Source: Aeoliella straminimaris
Lineage (GTDB): Bacteria; Planctomycetota; Planctomycetia; Pirellulales; Lacipirellulaceae
Length of the DNA: 64,000 nt
Assembly (NCBI RefSeq): GCF_024054565.1
Contig: NZ_JAMXLR010000020.1
Span: forward strand, 62,001 to 126,000
Reading direction: 5' to 3'
Below the pieces are notes generated by a model. The model worked only from the letters and a program-made list of their open reading frames with translations, was not told where the DNA came from and ran no database searches. The translations under genes were made by a program, and so were the position numbers. The stretch's first letter is position 1, and each line of letters starts with the position of its first letter. This document shows, piece after piece, positions 9,600 to 18,674 of the stretch.

Positions 9600-10637
9600 A
9601 TGAGACCGAAGACTCGACAATACGTGCTGGCCATCGCCACGGCGCTGCTCTGTTCGCAGGCGATGGGCCAGGAGGTTGCGCTTCCCAAGCAGGAGATGCT
9701 GCTGGTGATGGGGGCCCCGGGGCAGGCCGAGTACGGCGAGATGTTTCACCAGTGGGTCGACCAGTGGCGCACGGCCGCCGACACTGCTCAGGCCAACGCG
9801 AAAGTGATTGGCACCTCCGAGAGCGACAGCAGCGATCGCGAGCAAATTATCGCCGCGCTCCGCCGGCAGGCGGAGGTGGAATCCGACCTGTTTTGGCTCG
9901 TGCTCATCGGCCACGGCACCTACGATGGCAACACCGCAAAGTTCAACCTCCGCGGCGCCGACGTCACGGCCGAGGAACTCGCCGAATGGCTGGCCCCCAT
10001 CAAGACGCCCATCGTTGTGATCAACTGCGCGTCCTCCAGCGGGCCGTTTCTCAATCAGTTGTCGGCCGAAGGTCGTATTGTGATCACGGCTACCAACAGT
10101 GGGTATGAACTCAACTTCGCCCGGTTTGGCCAGTACCTGGCCGGCGCCATCACCGATCCGCAGGCCGACCTCGATAAGGACGACCAGGTCTCGCTGTTGG
10201 AAGCCTATCTAACGGCCTGCCGCCGCGTGGCGGAGTTCTACGAAGAGGACGCCCGGCTTGCCACCGAACACGCCCTGCTGGACGACAACGGTGACGGGCT
10301 CGGCACGCCGGCCGGCTGGTTTCGAGGGCTGCGGGCAACGCAACAAGCAAAACAGGGCGCCGAACTCGACGGTGTTCGCGCCCATCAGGTGCATCTGGTT
10401 GCCAGCGATCGCGAAGCGCGGATGCCGCAGGAATCGCGCGAGCGACGCGACGCTCTGGAACTCGAACTCGAGGCACTCCGCCAGCAAAAGTCTTCCCTCG
10501 GCCAGGAGCAGTACTTCGAGCAGCTCGAGACACTGATGCTCGAACTGGCCCGGCTCTACCACACCGAAACGCCGGCCGCCAGCGAAGCGGAGCCCGCAAC
10601 CAACCCAGCCGAATCGCCCGCTGAATCGGGCGGTTGA
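9600..10637 (+). CDS. Secreted caspase/legumain-fold (C13-like) putative peptidase
   Basis: A 345-residue protein with a signal peptide (residues 1-24, basic start, cleavage after SQAMG). The core has the His-Cys dyad of clan CD peptidases: VLIGHGTYDG (His105) and, after a hydrophobic strand, VVINCASSSGPF (Cys143). In legumain and caspase families these sit at the ends of neighbouring beta strands, as here. A following acidic loop (DLDKDDQVSLLEAY) resembles an EF-hand, and DDNGDGLGTP is a second acidic turn. The C-terminus is a charged helix and a Pro/Glu/Ser tail. It begins 1 bp after the VWA gene, so it is the last gene of the MoxR operon. Proteolytic activity is inferred from the dyad only. 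Confidence 0.75.
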   Translation: MRPKTRQYVLAIATALLCSQAMGQEVALPKQEMLLVMGAPGQAEYGEMFHQWVDQWRTAADTAQANAKVIGTSESDSSDREQIIAALRRQAEVESDLFWLVLIGHGTYDGNTAKFNLRGADVTAEELAEWLAPIKTPIVVINCASSSGPFLNQLSAEGRIVITATNSGYELNFARFGQYLAGAITDPQADLDKDDQVSLLEAYLTACRRVAEFYEEDARLATEHALLDDNGDGLGTPAGWFRGLRATQQAKQGAELDGVRAHQVHLVASDREARMPQESRERRDALELELEALRQQKSSLGQEQYFEQLETLMLELARLYHTETPAASEAEPATNPAESPAESGG

Positions 10638-10684
10638 TCGCCGTGGCGGAGGCAGGTTCTGGGATTGTCGAATTTGCCGCGGGG

Positions 10685-10796
10685 GGAGCTGCACCGCTGC
10701 AGGTTGGAAGGGGCCAAAAAGTGCTTCGGCGTGGTATGCTGAGGCAACCTAAGCGCCGGACCTAACTTGCCGCGATGATGTACACCGCGCGGAGTT
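10685..10796 (+). repeat. Island-flanking direct repeat, copy A
   Basis: Copy A of an approximately 112-bp repeat. It has a 49-bp block (10685-10733) identical to 14064-14112, a diverged middle with CTAAG.GCCGG and CCTAAC, and a 20-bp block (10777-10796) identical to 14157-14176. It lies 48 bp after the caspase-like gene. The rest of the gene-free stretch 10638-11008 shows nothing else recognisable. Confidence 0.85.
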
Positions 10797-11008
10797 TGAC
10801 GTATGCGGAAAGTGTTTTTGACGACATGGCCGACGCAATTCTCCGGGCTCTCTGTCTCTCTCAGGTAAGCTGTACCGCAGGGATTTGTGTCCCACAGGTC
10901 GAGAAAGCTTCCAGGTGCTATTGCTGGCTAATCGTCGTCCGCGATCAGCAGGCGGCAGACGTTGACTCTCCCTTGTCAGCAACTATATCAACGCAGAGCC
11001 ACTGCAGC

Positions 11009-12046
11009 TCATTGTTCGCTGCTCGCGTTGGTTCGATGACCTGGGGACTGTCGCAGGGTGGCTTCCAAGTACTGATTCAACTCGTCCAGGCGATTCTCGT
11101 CGTAGCCTGTTATCGACAGACCAATCCTTCCGTGCTGTAGTACACATGTGTGTGGTATTGTTCCATCCAACCCAAATTGGCTGTAGATGGTCCCACTTTC
11201 GTCAGACGCGAACGGCATAGTGTAGAGGTTTTCCTCTTTGAACTCGATAAGCGCACCAATCGGCTCCCCCAAACCGACGATCACCATCGAGAACCGAGGA
11301 TCTTCCCTGTTCTCTTCCCAAATCTTTTGCAGGTGCGGCATCTCCAGCACACAAGGTCCGCACCATGTTGCGAAAAAGTTGACGAGCAGAACACGGTTGG
11401 CGCGAGGGTCATGTAGAATCTGCGATCCCTCCGTATCGGTTAACCTAAACGCACCAACGGAAGTGCCAATAGAGTGATCATGCGTCAAGAAATGATCTGG
11501 TCGACCTGACTTCAGTGCCAGAGAATAATGCCGAGCAACGTAGACATTCGCACAAACCAATCCTAGCAGGATAACCGAGTTCAATATGCCGACAGGGTAT
11601 CGGCGATGAGCCGAGTGCGGCCGATGCACTTCTCGTCGACGTATTACGAAATACAGTCCTGCGGCGAGGAGCATTGTTACAAAAAGATGTATGACAATTA
11701 CAATCCATTCGGGGCCGCGATAAAACATCCCCCAGTAAACATCCCAGAGGCGAATGTAAACCGGATCTCCGAAGCGGACCTGCTGGGCGACGACAACAGG
11801 GAGACCCGCAACAAACGCAATGATAAATGAGAGCAACATCTTAGATGGAGCGGACATTGCGCAGAGTCGCTGACTCTTTGTGCAGAGACCGGCACAAGTC
11901 GCACAGGCAATGATAACAAGAAGCAAATCGAAGCCGAGTCCGACGAGATAGTTCGCTCCGTAGCTGGGCTCACGATTGAGCTCCAGAATCAATCCCAATG
12001 TGAACCAGCAAAGTAGAACAAGCATCAAATACAGAAATGTGCGCAT
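11009..12046 (-). CDS. Polytopic membrane protein with TlpA-like thioredoxin domain
   Basis: With the start at 12046 (MRTFLYLMLVLL) the protein is 345 residues; the open frame continues to 12172 and ATG 12085 is also possible. Residues 1-175 hold about five membrane helices. From about 195 comes a thioredoxin fold with NFFATWCGPCVLEMP (CxxC at 229 and 232), a conserved Pro in GTIPHTCVL, and a redoxin-type C-terminal helix. Such proteins reduce or isomerise extracytoplasmic disulfides, or serve cytochrome maturation. Codon use is visibly AT-richer than in the MoxR operon. The gene lies inside the repeat-bounded island and shares its strand with the next gene. Confidence 0.8.
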   Translation of the reverse strand: MRTFLYLMLVLLCWFTLGLILELNREPSYGANYLVGLGFDLLLVIIACATCAGLCTKSQRLCAMSAPSKMLLSFIIAFVAGLPVVVAQQVRFGDPVYIRLWDVYWGMFYRGPEWIVIVIHLFVTMLLAAGLYFVIRRREVHRPHSAHRRYPVGILNSVILLGLVCANVYVARHYSLALKSGRPDHFLTHDHSIGTSVGAFRLTDTEGSQILHDPRANRVLLVNFFATWCGPCVLEMPHLQKIWEENREDPRFSMVIVGLGEPIGALIEFKEENLYTMPFASDESGTIYSQFGLDGTIPHTCVLQHGRIGLSITGYDENRLDELNQYLEATLRQSPGHRTNASSEQ

Positions 12047-12239
12047 GCAGGGAACCCTGAATTGCAACCATTCGACGAACGCCATATTCGTTACAGAAAA
12101 AGTGAGCCCTCGTACAACCTGCTTCGTCACAAGAACGGTGACAGCCCCCCCTCCATTGTAGCAGTTCTGCACATCTCTGGTGCCGCAGCAATGCGCGAGT
12201 TGTACATTACCCCAGCAACCTGAAACGGATGCCCTCAGC

Positions 12240-12473
12240 GCCCTAACCTGACTCGCTGATGCCCCTTCGGGCCCCTTCTCAACAGACCTCGGTGCAGCTC
12301 ACCTCGGCAACTTTGGAGTCATCAAAACCTGCCTCGGCCACCTCGTCCGATTCAGCTTGCCATGTCAAAAGGATATCGCTGCCAAAGCATGACACGCTGA
12401 GGGCAACTTTCACCCTAGCCGCGGAGCGGCGACAGCGCATAGCCTGGGGCGTCAGTCCGCGGAAGCATTAGGC
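12240..12473 (-). repeat. attC-like imperfect palindrome at the 3' end of the propeller gene
   Basis: On the minus strand it opens with GCCTAAT (12467-12473), overlapping the last codons of the propeller gene, followed by CTGACGCCCC (12446-12455). It closes with GGGGCATCAG (12256-12265) and GTTAGGGC (12240-12247). The two inner arms pair with one mismatch in ten and the outer arms nearly so, as in integron recombination sites. At 234 nt it is longer than typical attC sites and no integrase is present, so this is tentative. It occupies most of the gene-free stretch 12047-12451. Confidence 0.3.
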
Positions 12474-13795
12474 GAAGTCCCGAATGACGATCGGGTGCTG
12501 CGCAGACTCCGCCTGTGGAACAGCGCCAGTACGGTGCATGCAGCGGCTGCCAATGTCGCAGTCGCAGGTTCTGGAACGGAACTCAACTTTGCTAAGTAGG
12601 CGTCATAGTACCCTGAACTAGAGCCGCTCAACGCTCGAGTCGTGCTGCCTCCGATATAGATATTGCCAGATCCATCGACCGCGATGCTATTTCCGTAGTC
12701 TGAGCCTGACGTCCCGAATTGTTTGCTCCAGGAAATCGCACCAGCGGCATCGAACTTTGTCACGTAGATGTCTTCGACACCTCGATTTTCAGCGGCGAGA
12801 TCGCCGCGTGTGCTTCCTATTACGAGCAACCCGCCGGCCGGATCTACCGCTAGATCCGAAGTACTATCAGATGCTACCGGGGTGCCGGTTGACCCCCACC
12901 GAAAGTGGGACTGATAGTTGCCGGCAGTGTCGTACGTGGCGAGAAAGGCATCCCAGCCCCCGAATTGGAGCTGTTCATCGCCGATGATATATAGAGTGTC
13001 GTCAACAACGGCAATATCTGAGCTCCCGACGTAGTGCCCCGCGGGGTTGATTTCTCTCGTCCAGACGAGTGCGCCTGTTGGGTCGTACTTGACCACCAGC
13101 GAATCGATGTCCGTGATTGGGTATCCGGTGTTCGAGTTACCTGTCACGTAGACGTTACCATCCGCGTCTGCCGCGATGCCTTCGCCGAAGTCGGTACCGC
13201 TTGTCCCGTATTGTCGGCTCCAGAGGTGGTTGCCGTCGGTGTCGAACTTGGCGACGAAAGCGTCACCCTCTCCGGCGTTCACTCCGTCGACTACGCCCTC
13301 CGTCAGGCCCGATACGAAGGCATTTCCCTGGCCATCGACACACACATCGAATCCGAAGTCTACGGACGAGCTACCAAACCGCTGAGACCAGTATCGCGAT
13401 CCACTGGAGTTGTACTTCGAAAGGAACGCATCCCACGTCGTACCGTTACCATAGACGGAGCCAGCAACGTACAGGTCGCCTGCATCGTCTACTTCGATGC
13501 TGATTGGTCGCTCGAAAGACGATTGGCCCAAGGGTTCCGACCAGAGCAACGTGCCGGCAGAATTGTACTTGCGAAGGAAGATGCTGTCGTTCTCGCTCGT
13601 GGCGTCGACACTCCCGCTTGTATAGTAGGCCAAATAGACGTCGCCAAAACCATCGACCGCCACCGCATGCGCACTCTCGGCACCTGAGGAGCCAAACTGA
13701 TCGATCCACTGGATGGTTGGCGCGGCCTCGAATGCAAATGCCGTGCTGGCGACCGACAGTAATACCGAGCTGCATGAGAGTGTGATCGCTCGCAT
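12452..13795 (-). CDS. Secreted SBBP-type beta-propeller protein with PEP-CTERM anchor
   Basis: A 447-residue protein starting at ATG 13795, chosen because a signal peptide follows at once (MRAITLSCSSVLLSVASTAF). The body is a chain of about 50-residue repeats of the form W...FGSSG.D.G..IAVDG.GN.Y..G, typical of SBBP (seven-bladed propeller) repeats. The C-terminus has the sorting signal: VPEP, a hydrophobic helix, then an Arg-rich end (FHRRSLRSTRSS). The protein is therefore predicted to be exported and processed by an exosortase. Ligand or activity is unknown. Base composition is lower in GC than the neighbourhood. The stop lies inside an attC-like sequence. Confidence 0.85.
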   Translation of the reverse strand: MRAITLSCSSVLLSVASTAFAFEAAPTIQWIDQFGSSGAESAHAVAVDGFGDVYLAYYTSGSVDATSENDSIFLRKYNSAGTLLWSEPLGQSSFERPISIEVDDAGDLYVAGSVYGNGTTWDAFLSKYNSSGSRYWSQRFGSSSVDFGFDVCVDGQGNAFVSGLTEGVVDGVNAGEGDAFVAKFDTDGNHLWSRQYGTSGTDFGEGIAADADGNVYVTGNSNTGYPITDIDSLVVKYDPTGALVWTREINPAGHYVGSSDIAVVDDTLYIIGDEQLQFGGWDAFLATYDTAGNYQSHFRWGSTGTPVASDSTSDLAVDPAGGLLVIGSTRGDLAAENRGVEDIYVTKFDAAGAISWSKQFGTSGSDYGNSIAVDGSGNIYIGGSTTRALSGSSSGYYDAYLAKLSSVPEPATATLAAAACTVLALFHRRSLRSTRSSFGTSPNASAD

Positions 13796-14063
13796 TAGCG
13801 TACCTGGCAAGGTTGGAGAAGACAGATGTGCTGGTCTGCTGGTTCGCACCAATGTTGAAACAGGTAATCTCACTATGACCTTCTTATGGGCAGTATAGGT
13901 GTGTCCAACAGTGGACGCAAACATATCTCTCTTGACAGCCCGCAGCCGGCCGTGTTGAGACGAATGTCGCACGGTCCTGCGAAGCTCGTGTACTAGCTCG
14001 AGAAGCCGGGATAATCACTCGATGCTTACCGCAACTAACCGCCGTCCCGATTCTGCCGGGGGC

Positions 14064-14176
14064 GGAGCTGCACCGCTGCAGGTTGGAAGGGGCCAAAAAG
14101 TGCTTCGGCGTGTCACACTTGGGCACCCTAAATGCCGGCCGTTAGCTTGCTGAGGCGATGTACACCGCGCGGAGTT
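14064..14176 (+). repeat. Island-flanking direct repeat, copy B
   Basis: Second copy of the repeat at 10685-10796, same orientation, 3.3 kb away. The diverged middle contains the near-palindrome CTAAATGCCGGCCGTTAG (14129-14146). The 23 bp at 14119-14141 recur with two changes at 47131-47153. Both ends of the copy are identical to copy A (49 and 20 bp). Confidence 0.85.
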
Positions 14177-14177
14177 A

Positions 14178-14285
14178 GCAGGTGACCACCTGCCCCCTCG
14201 ACCGGACCGCGAGGAGGTTGCACACCTGCGGGAGGTGTCCTTGATGAAGAGGCACCTCTGCGAGTTCCGGGGACGCGCAACTCGC
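14178..14285. repeat. Run of five consecutive hairpins
   Basis: Five perfect inverted repeats lie in 108 nt: GCAGGTG-AC-CACCTGC (14178-14193), CCTCG/CGAGG (14196-14214), ACACCT/AGGTGT (14222-14238), AGAGG-CA-CCTCT (14248-14259) and GCGAGTT/AACTCGC (14260-14285). No reading frame fits the stretch. It sits between repeat copy B and the 3' end of the WD40 kinase gene. It could be a structured RNA, a transcription stop, or part of a recombination site; the sequence does not decide between them. Confidence 0.6.
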
Positions 14286-14354
14286 TGGTGTTGGTCCAGC
14301 CGACTGTAGGTTGAAGCGCAATGAGCCGCAGGCGGTCAATCAAACTTCTGCACG

Positions 14355-17300
14355 CTACCAACCTAAACCCATCTCAGCCAATTCGCGCTTCAACATTTTG
14401 AGGCTTAGTAGGATGATAGCTGGCGATCCCTCGTCGGTCGCCACCAGTTCGTCTCCGTTGGCGGTGAACGCTATTTGGTGCGACAGCACTGGTTGTGACG
14501 TGACCTGGGGCCAAGCCAGCCAATTGAACAATTCTTGCTTCGCGGCAACGTCCCACAGGAGAACCTTCCCATCTCGCTGCGATATGGCGAGATAACGCCC
14601 ATCTGGGCTGAACACGACGGCATTGGCGGTGGAGTTCCCTGCGACCCGCCAGTATTCGACTCCTGTCTGAGTATCCCACAGCACTGCTTCCCACGGTTGG
14701 TCGTCGGCACCTAAAGCATTGACGATGCCAGCGGATCCCATCGCGTGTCCGGAGAATGGCAAGATCGGACCAGCGGTGCCGAGTTCCAGTACCCAGCGAT
14801 TTTCGGGGCTAATTTCGATTCGTGTGCTTATTGACCAGGCGTTGGAAAACGACGGGAATTGTGAGAGCAGTTCCCCCGAGGGGAGTTTCCGCACGGCAAT
14901 GGAGCGCGGATGTGTTTCGAAAGTCTCGTCGTGCGAAACTACCAATTGCCCATCTCGACTCACGCGTACCGAAGCACCTAACATCCGCTTCTCTCGACTC
15001 CAAACGCTTTCGCCACTAAGTAGATTAATGACTTCGGGGACGTAAGCTTTCTGCCCCCCGACTAGCATTGCTCCATCTGAAAGAAATCCAACGGAGTAGA
15101 ATAGCTCATTGTATTCCTTCAGTTCGATGCGACGCGGCTTTCTATCGCCATCGAGGTTCCAAAGAAGAATTTCCCTCAAACCAAATCGCAGTAATTGTTC
15201 GCCTCCAGGAACGAAAGTCAGCCACGTTGTGGGAGATGCAGAGCTCGGATTCTCAAGTTCCGTCAGACGACGACCGGAGCCCAACTCAAACAGGCCGACC
15301 TTCGACACTCCCGCAAATTCAACGGCTACCTCCTTGGATTCTGGCGACAGGGCGAATCGAGTAATTGTCGCCTCGCCCGATCGCGTTTCCAGCGTGCGCC
15401 TCTTGAGTACGTTTGCGTCTGAAAGCTGCCAGAGTTTCGCTTTGCCAGGCCCGGCCGTGATTAATTGCTTGCTGTCGGCAGTCCACTGGATTGTTTGCAG
15501 CATGGCGCCGTGATTCAGCGGAAAGTGTTCGCCTGTTTCCAGTGAGAGGACGTCGATGGAACCGGTAAGTTGCCCGATGGCGACTCGCCGTCCATCGTCC
15601 GACAGATCGAGCAACTTTGGCAGTTTCGCAAGAGAGGTTGAATATCGAGCGATCTCTTTCCCATCTTGAATATCCCATAGGAGAAGTGAGCCTTGGCGGA
15701 TCTGGCTGGGATTATCCTTCCCAGCAGAGCCCTCCTGCTTGCGATCAAAGCCATGAACTACGAGGGTTGTTCCATCAGACGAGAAATCGATACCACCGTC
15801 TAGTCGAAGCGGTAGACCTAGTTTCTTCTGCTCTTTGCCATCGAGTAAGCTCCAGAGAATTACCTCCTGTGCTTCCGATGCCCAGGCGAGCAATTTACCG
15901 TGGGGGCCGAAGGCAGTACTTGCCACCGGCATTTGTTTAACCTCTCCAATTATCTTTCCCTCTACCTGAGTTCCGTCGTCGAGATCCCACAGCACTAATT
16001 TTGCATTAAGTATTCCCGAGCCAACCAGCAACCACCGACCGTCTGGACTAAACGTCATGTCCCTACCACTTGCCGTCGCCTTTTCGGGCATGCTGAGCGT
16101 TCGTTCGACTTTGTGATTTGTGGTGTCGATCAACTTTATGGTGTGGCCATCCGTCTGAAATGCAGCCAATCGCTTGCCATCCGGCCCTACAGCCAACGCA
16201 ATGCCCAAGACTTTCTTGGCCGCCTCACCGCTCTCGTCGTAGATTCGCTGAGTCGATTGCACGTCGACGACTCGCATACCGCCGCTCATCGCGGCGGGAT
16301 CAATCCACAGGCTTCCCAGAAATATTCCATTCGGACTCACACCGTGGGTCATGCCATCCCATTGGTGGGTGACGTGCCCGTCCGCCTTCAGCAATGCAGC
16401 AACCGCCTCGCTCCGCAGTTCAGGTTGCGTAGGAAGCACTGCTTCAGATGAATTAGCTTCAAGCATGGCTTGAATACTCGAACGGCTCCGCAACTCTTCT
16501 GCTCGATTCAATAGATCAAGAGCTTGAAACCGGGCCCCTGGCTCACCCAGTAGCCGAACTGCCCTGGCTTGCTCGTATTCACTTCGAGCGAGTTGATCGA
16601 GCGCCTGCTCTTTGTTAGACGTCGCAGTGGCTTCTGCTAGTTCGGCGCGGACACGATCTTCTTCCGCTTCGGTTCGCGCTTGCTGTTCGCGGTCGAGACT
16701 TTGCTTCGCATCTTGCTCAGCCAGCCGTGCACGCGTCTCGGATCGCTTTGCAACCTGTGCCTGATAAGTGCTGACAAGCCCAAATCCAAGGAGAAGTAGA
16801 GCGAGCAGCGCCGCCGTGGTGACTGCCGGCTTGTTTCTGCTTACAAACTTGCGCATCCGATAGCTCGCACTGGGCGCGGCGGCGAGCACGGGCTCCTGGT
16901 GGAGATGCCGCTCAATGTCGGCCGCCAGATCGTTGGCGCTTTCGTAGCGACGACTTCGGTCTTTTTCGAGAGCCTTCATGACGATCCAATCGAGATCGCC
17001 CCGGACTAGTTGTGCAAGCCGAACTGGTTCCGTTTGTCGAACGGCCGAGATTGTTGCCAGCGCGTCACCCGTTTCACTCAGTCGAGTGCTCGGTTTGGGC
17101 GGCTCCGTCTCGCGAATCGTGCGCAGCATTTCCACCAAGCCCGCCTCACGGAACTGGTTTTGGGTGATCGGCGTCGTTCCGGTCAACAGTTCATACAACA
17201 AAACTCCCAGTGAATAGATGTCGCTCCGCGTGTCGATGTCCAGCTGGTTCATCTCAGCCTGTTCGGGACTCATGTACTCGAATGTGCCGATGACCTGCCC

Positions 17301-18053
17301 TAATTCGGTGAACATCGTCCGCTCGGTCAGTCGCTGCTGTGTCGCTTTGGCGATGCCGAAGTCGATGACTTTTGGAACGGGGCAACCATCGTACAGGGCC
17401 ACCAAGACGTTCGATGGCTTGATGTCGCGGTGGATGACGCCTTTCTGATGCGCGTGCTGGATGGCGCGGCAGACCGGCAGAAACAAGTCCAGCCGCTGTC
17501 TTGGAGTTAACTTGTTGTCGTCACAATACTTGGTGATGGGCACGCCCTTCACCAGTTCCATCACAAAGTAAGGCAGGCCGGCCTCCGTGGTCCCTGCATC
17601 CAGTACTCTGGCAATGTTTTGGTGGTCCATCAGCGCTAAGGCCTGACGTTCAGCCTCGAAGCGGGCAATCACCTGCCGGCTATCCATGCCGGGCTTGATG
17701 ATCTTTAGTGCGACTTTTCGCTCGACTGGCTCGGTTTGTTGCGCCATGTAAACGACGCCAAATCCCCCTTCGCCGATTTCTTGCAAGAGCTTGTACCTGC
17801 CAACAACGGTGCCTGACCGTTCCGACATCTTGGGCAGGTCGATGGTTGGGGCATCGCCCTGCGATGCATCGCCTGCAATGGGCCCGTCGAAAAAGCTGTC
17901 AGGGTCGTCATAGGCCTTGAGCAGCGCGTCAACGCGGCCACGCAACTCCGAGTCGTCGCCGCATGCGGCATGGACCAACTCTGAACGCTCGTCAGGGGAT
18001 CCCAGCTCAATCGCCCTAAGAAAGATCGATCTGGCTGCTGATAGGTCGCTCAT
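14355..18053 (-). CDS. Giant Ser/Thr protein kinase with membrane helix and WD40 propeller
   Basis: A 1232-residue protein. Residues 1-80 are an N-terminal helical region ending in an acidic linker. The Hanks-type kinase domain spans about 87-350: glycine loop IGEGGFGVVY, VALKII lysine, GVIHRDIKPSNVL catalytic loop (HRD 208-210), DFGIAKA, and an activation segment ending in MSPEQ. A membrane helix follows (about residues 405-425), then a charged coiled coil. WD40-like repeats (FSPDGRWLLVGSG; VFSPDGRYLAISQRDG) fill the remainder. It lies 66 bp downstream of the ECF sigma gene on the same strand, a common planctomycete pairing in which kinase and sigma factor probably form one signalling unit. 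Catalytic residues all look intact. Confidence 0.93.
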   Translation of the reverse strand: MSDLSAARSIFLRAIELGSPDERSELVHAACGDDSELRGRVDALLKAYDDPDSFFDGPIAGDASQGDAPTIDLPKMSERSGTVVGRYKLLQEIGEGGFGVVYMAQQTEPVERKVALKIIKPGMDSRQVIARFEAERQALALMDHQNIARVLDAGTTEAGLPYFVMELVKGVPITKYCDDNKLTPRQRLDLFLPVCRAIQHAHQKGVIHRDIKPSNVLVALYDGCPVPKVIDFGIAKATQQRLTERTMFTELGQVIGTFEYMSPEQAEMNQLDIDTRSDIYSLGVLLYELLTGTTPITQNQFREAGLVEMLRTIRETEPPKPSTRLSETGDALATISAVRQTEPVRLAQLVRGDLDWIVMKALEKDRSRRYESANDLAADIERHLHQEPVLAAAPSASYRMRKFVSRNKPAVTTAALLALLLLGFGLVSTYQAQVAKRSETRARLAEQDAKQSLDREQQARTEAEEDRVRAELAEATATSNKEQALDQLARSEYEQARAVRLLGEPGARFQALDLLNRAEELRSRSSIQAMLEANSSEAVLPTQPELRSEAVAALLKADGHVTHQWDGMTHGVSPNGIFLGSLWIDPAAMSGGMRVVDVQSTQRIYDESGEAAKKVLGIALAVGPDGKRLAAFQTDGHTIKLIDTTNHKVERTLSMPEKATASGRDMTFSPDGRWLLVGSGILNAKLVLWDLDDGTQVEGKIIGEVKQMPVASTAFGPHGKLLAWASEAQEVILWSLLDGKEQKKLGLPLRLDGGIDFSSDGTTLVVHGFDRKQEGSAGKDNPSQIRQGSLLLWDIQDGKEIARYSTSLAKLPKLLDLSDDGRRVAIGQLTGSIDVLSLETGEHFPLNHGAMLQTIQWTADSKQLITAGPGKAKLWQLSDANVLKRRTLETRSGEATITRFALSPESKEVAVEFAGVSKVGLFELGSGRRLTELENPSSASPTTWLTFVPGGEQLLRFGLREILLWNLDGDRKPRRIELKEYNELFYSVGFLSDGAMLVGGQKAYVPEVINLLSGESVWSREKRMLGASVRVSRDGQLVVSHDETFETHPRSIAVRKLPSGELLSQFPSFSNAWSISTRIEISPENRWVLELGTAGPILPFSGHAMGSAGIVNALGADDQPWEAVLWDTQTGVEYWRVAGNSTANAVVFSPDGRYLAISQRDGKVLLWDVAAKQELFNWLAWPQVTSQPVLSHQIAFTANGDELVATDEGSPAIILLSLKMLKRELAEMGLGW

Positions 18054-18119
18054 AACGCATTCTCCGAGGTTTTGGGGCTCTACAGGATAATGCGCCGTCT
18101 ACTTTTCCATTGTCTCACA

Positions 18120-18674
18120 TCATTTGTCCAATTCCGACTGGAGCCACGCTTTGGCGAATGTCCAGTGTCGATAGGCCGTGGCTCGCGATACGCCCAACAC
18201 GTCGGCGGCTTCCTCAATCGAAAGTCCGACAAAGTATCGCAACCGGACGACTTCAGCCGCCTCGGGTAGCTGTAATGCCAGCCGTTCGAGGGCTTCATCG
18301 AGGCTGAGAAGTCTTTCGGGACTCTTGTTCAGCGGAATGGCGATGTCTTCGAGTTCAACTCGTTTTCGATCACCGCCTCTCTTGAGCCTCAATTTTCGCC
18401 GAGCTGCTTCCACAAGTATCCATTGCATAGCAGTCGAGGCGGCCGCGAAGAAGTGACGCCGGTTTTCCCAACACTCATTGGTATTCCGCCCCGTCAATCG
18501 CAGATAGGCTTCATGCACTAATGCCGTTGCCTGGAGTGTCTGACCGGGCTTTTCGTGCGCTAGCTTTGCAGCCGCGAGGTTGCGAAGTTCTTCGTAAACC
18601 AACGGTAGCAGTTCCTCGGCGGCGGAGGGATCGCCTTGCTCGATCTGCGACAAGATTTGCGTGACGTCGGCCAT
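18120..18674 (-). CDS. ECF-type RNA polymerase sigma factor (planctomycete/acidobacterial ECF-like)
   Basis: A 184-residue protein starting at ATG 18674 (MADVTQILSQIEQGDPSAAE). Region 2 is seen in LPLVYEELRNLAAAKLA and ALVHEAYLRL, with a cluster FFAAASTAMQWILVEAARRK. Region 4 is seen in the helix-turn-helix YFVGLSIEEAADVLGVSRAT, followed by AYRHWTFAKAWLQSEL. Length and motifs fit the ECF-like family common in planctomycetes, which usually lack a classical anti-sigma factor and neighbour protein kinases. The WD40 kinase gene follows 66 bp downstream, which suggests that phosphorylation may control its activity (inference). Confidence 0.92.
   Translation of the reverse strand: MADVTQILSQIEQGDPSAAEELLPLVYEELRNLAAAKLAHEKPGQTLQATALVHEAYLRLTGRNTNECWENRRHFFAAASTAMQWILVEAARRKLRLKRGGDRKRVELEDIAIPLNKSPERLLSLDEALERLALQLPEAAEVVRLRYFVGLSIEEAADVLGVSRATAYRHWTFAKAWLQSELDK

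Noticed and set aside
10615..10632. Hairpin CGCCCG/CGGGCG as operon terminator
   Set aside because: The stem lies before the stop codon and has no T run, so a terminator role is not supported.
10638..11008. Possible small gene after the caspase-like gene
   Set aside because: Short frames on both strands (for example the one reading TPKHFLAPSNLQRCSS) come from the direct repeat and recur at 13884-14126 for that reason.
12259..12471. 70-codon plus-strand open frame
   Set aside because: No ribosome binding site or recognisable feature, and it lies in the attC-like palindrome.
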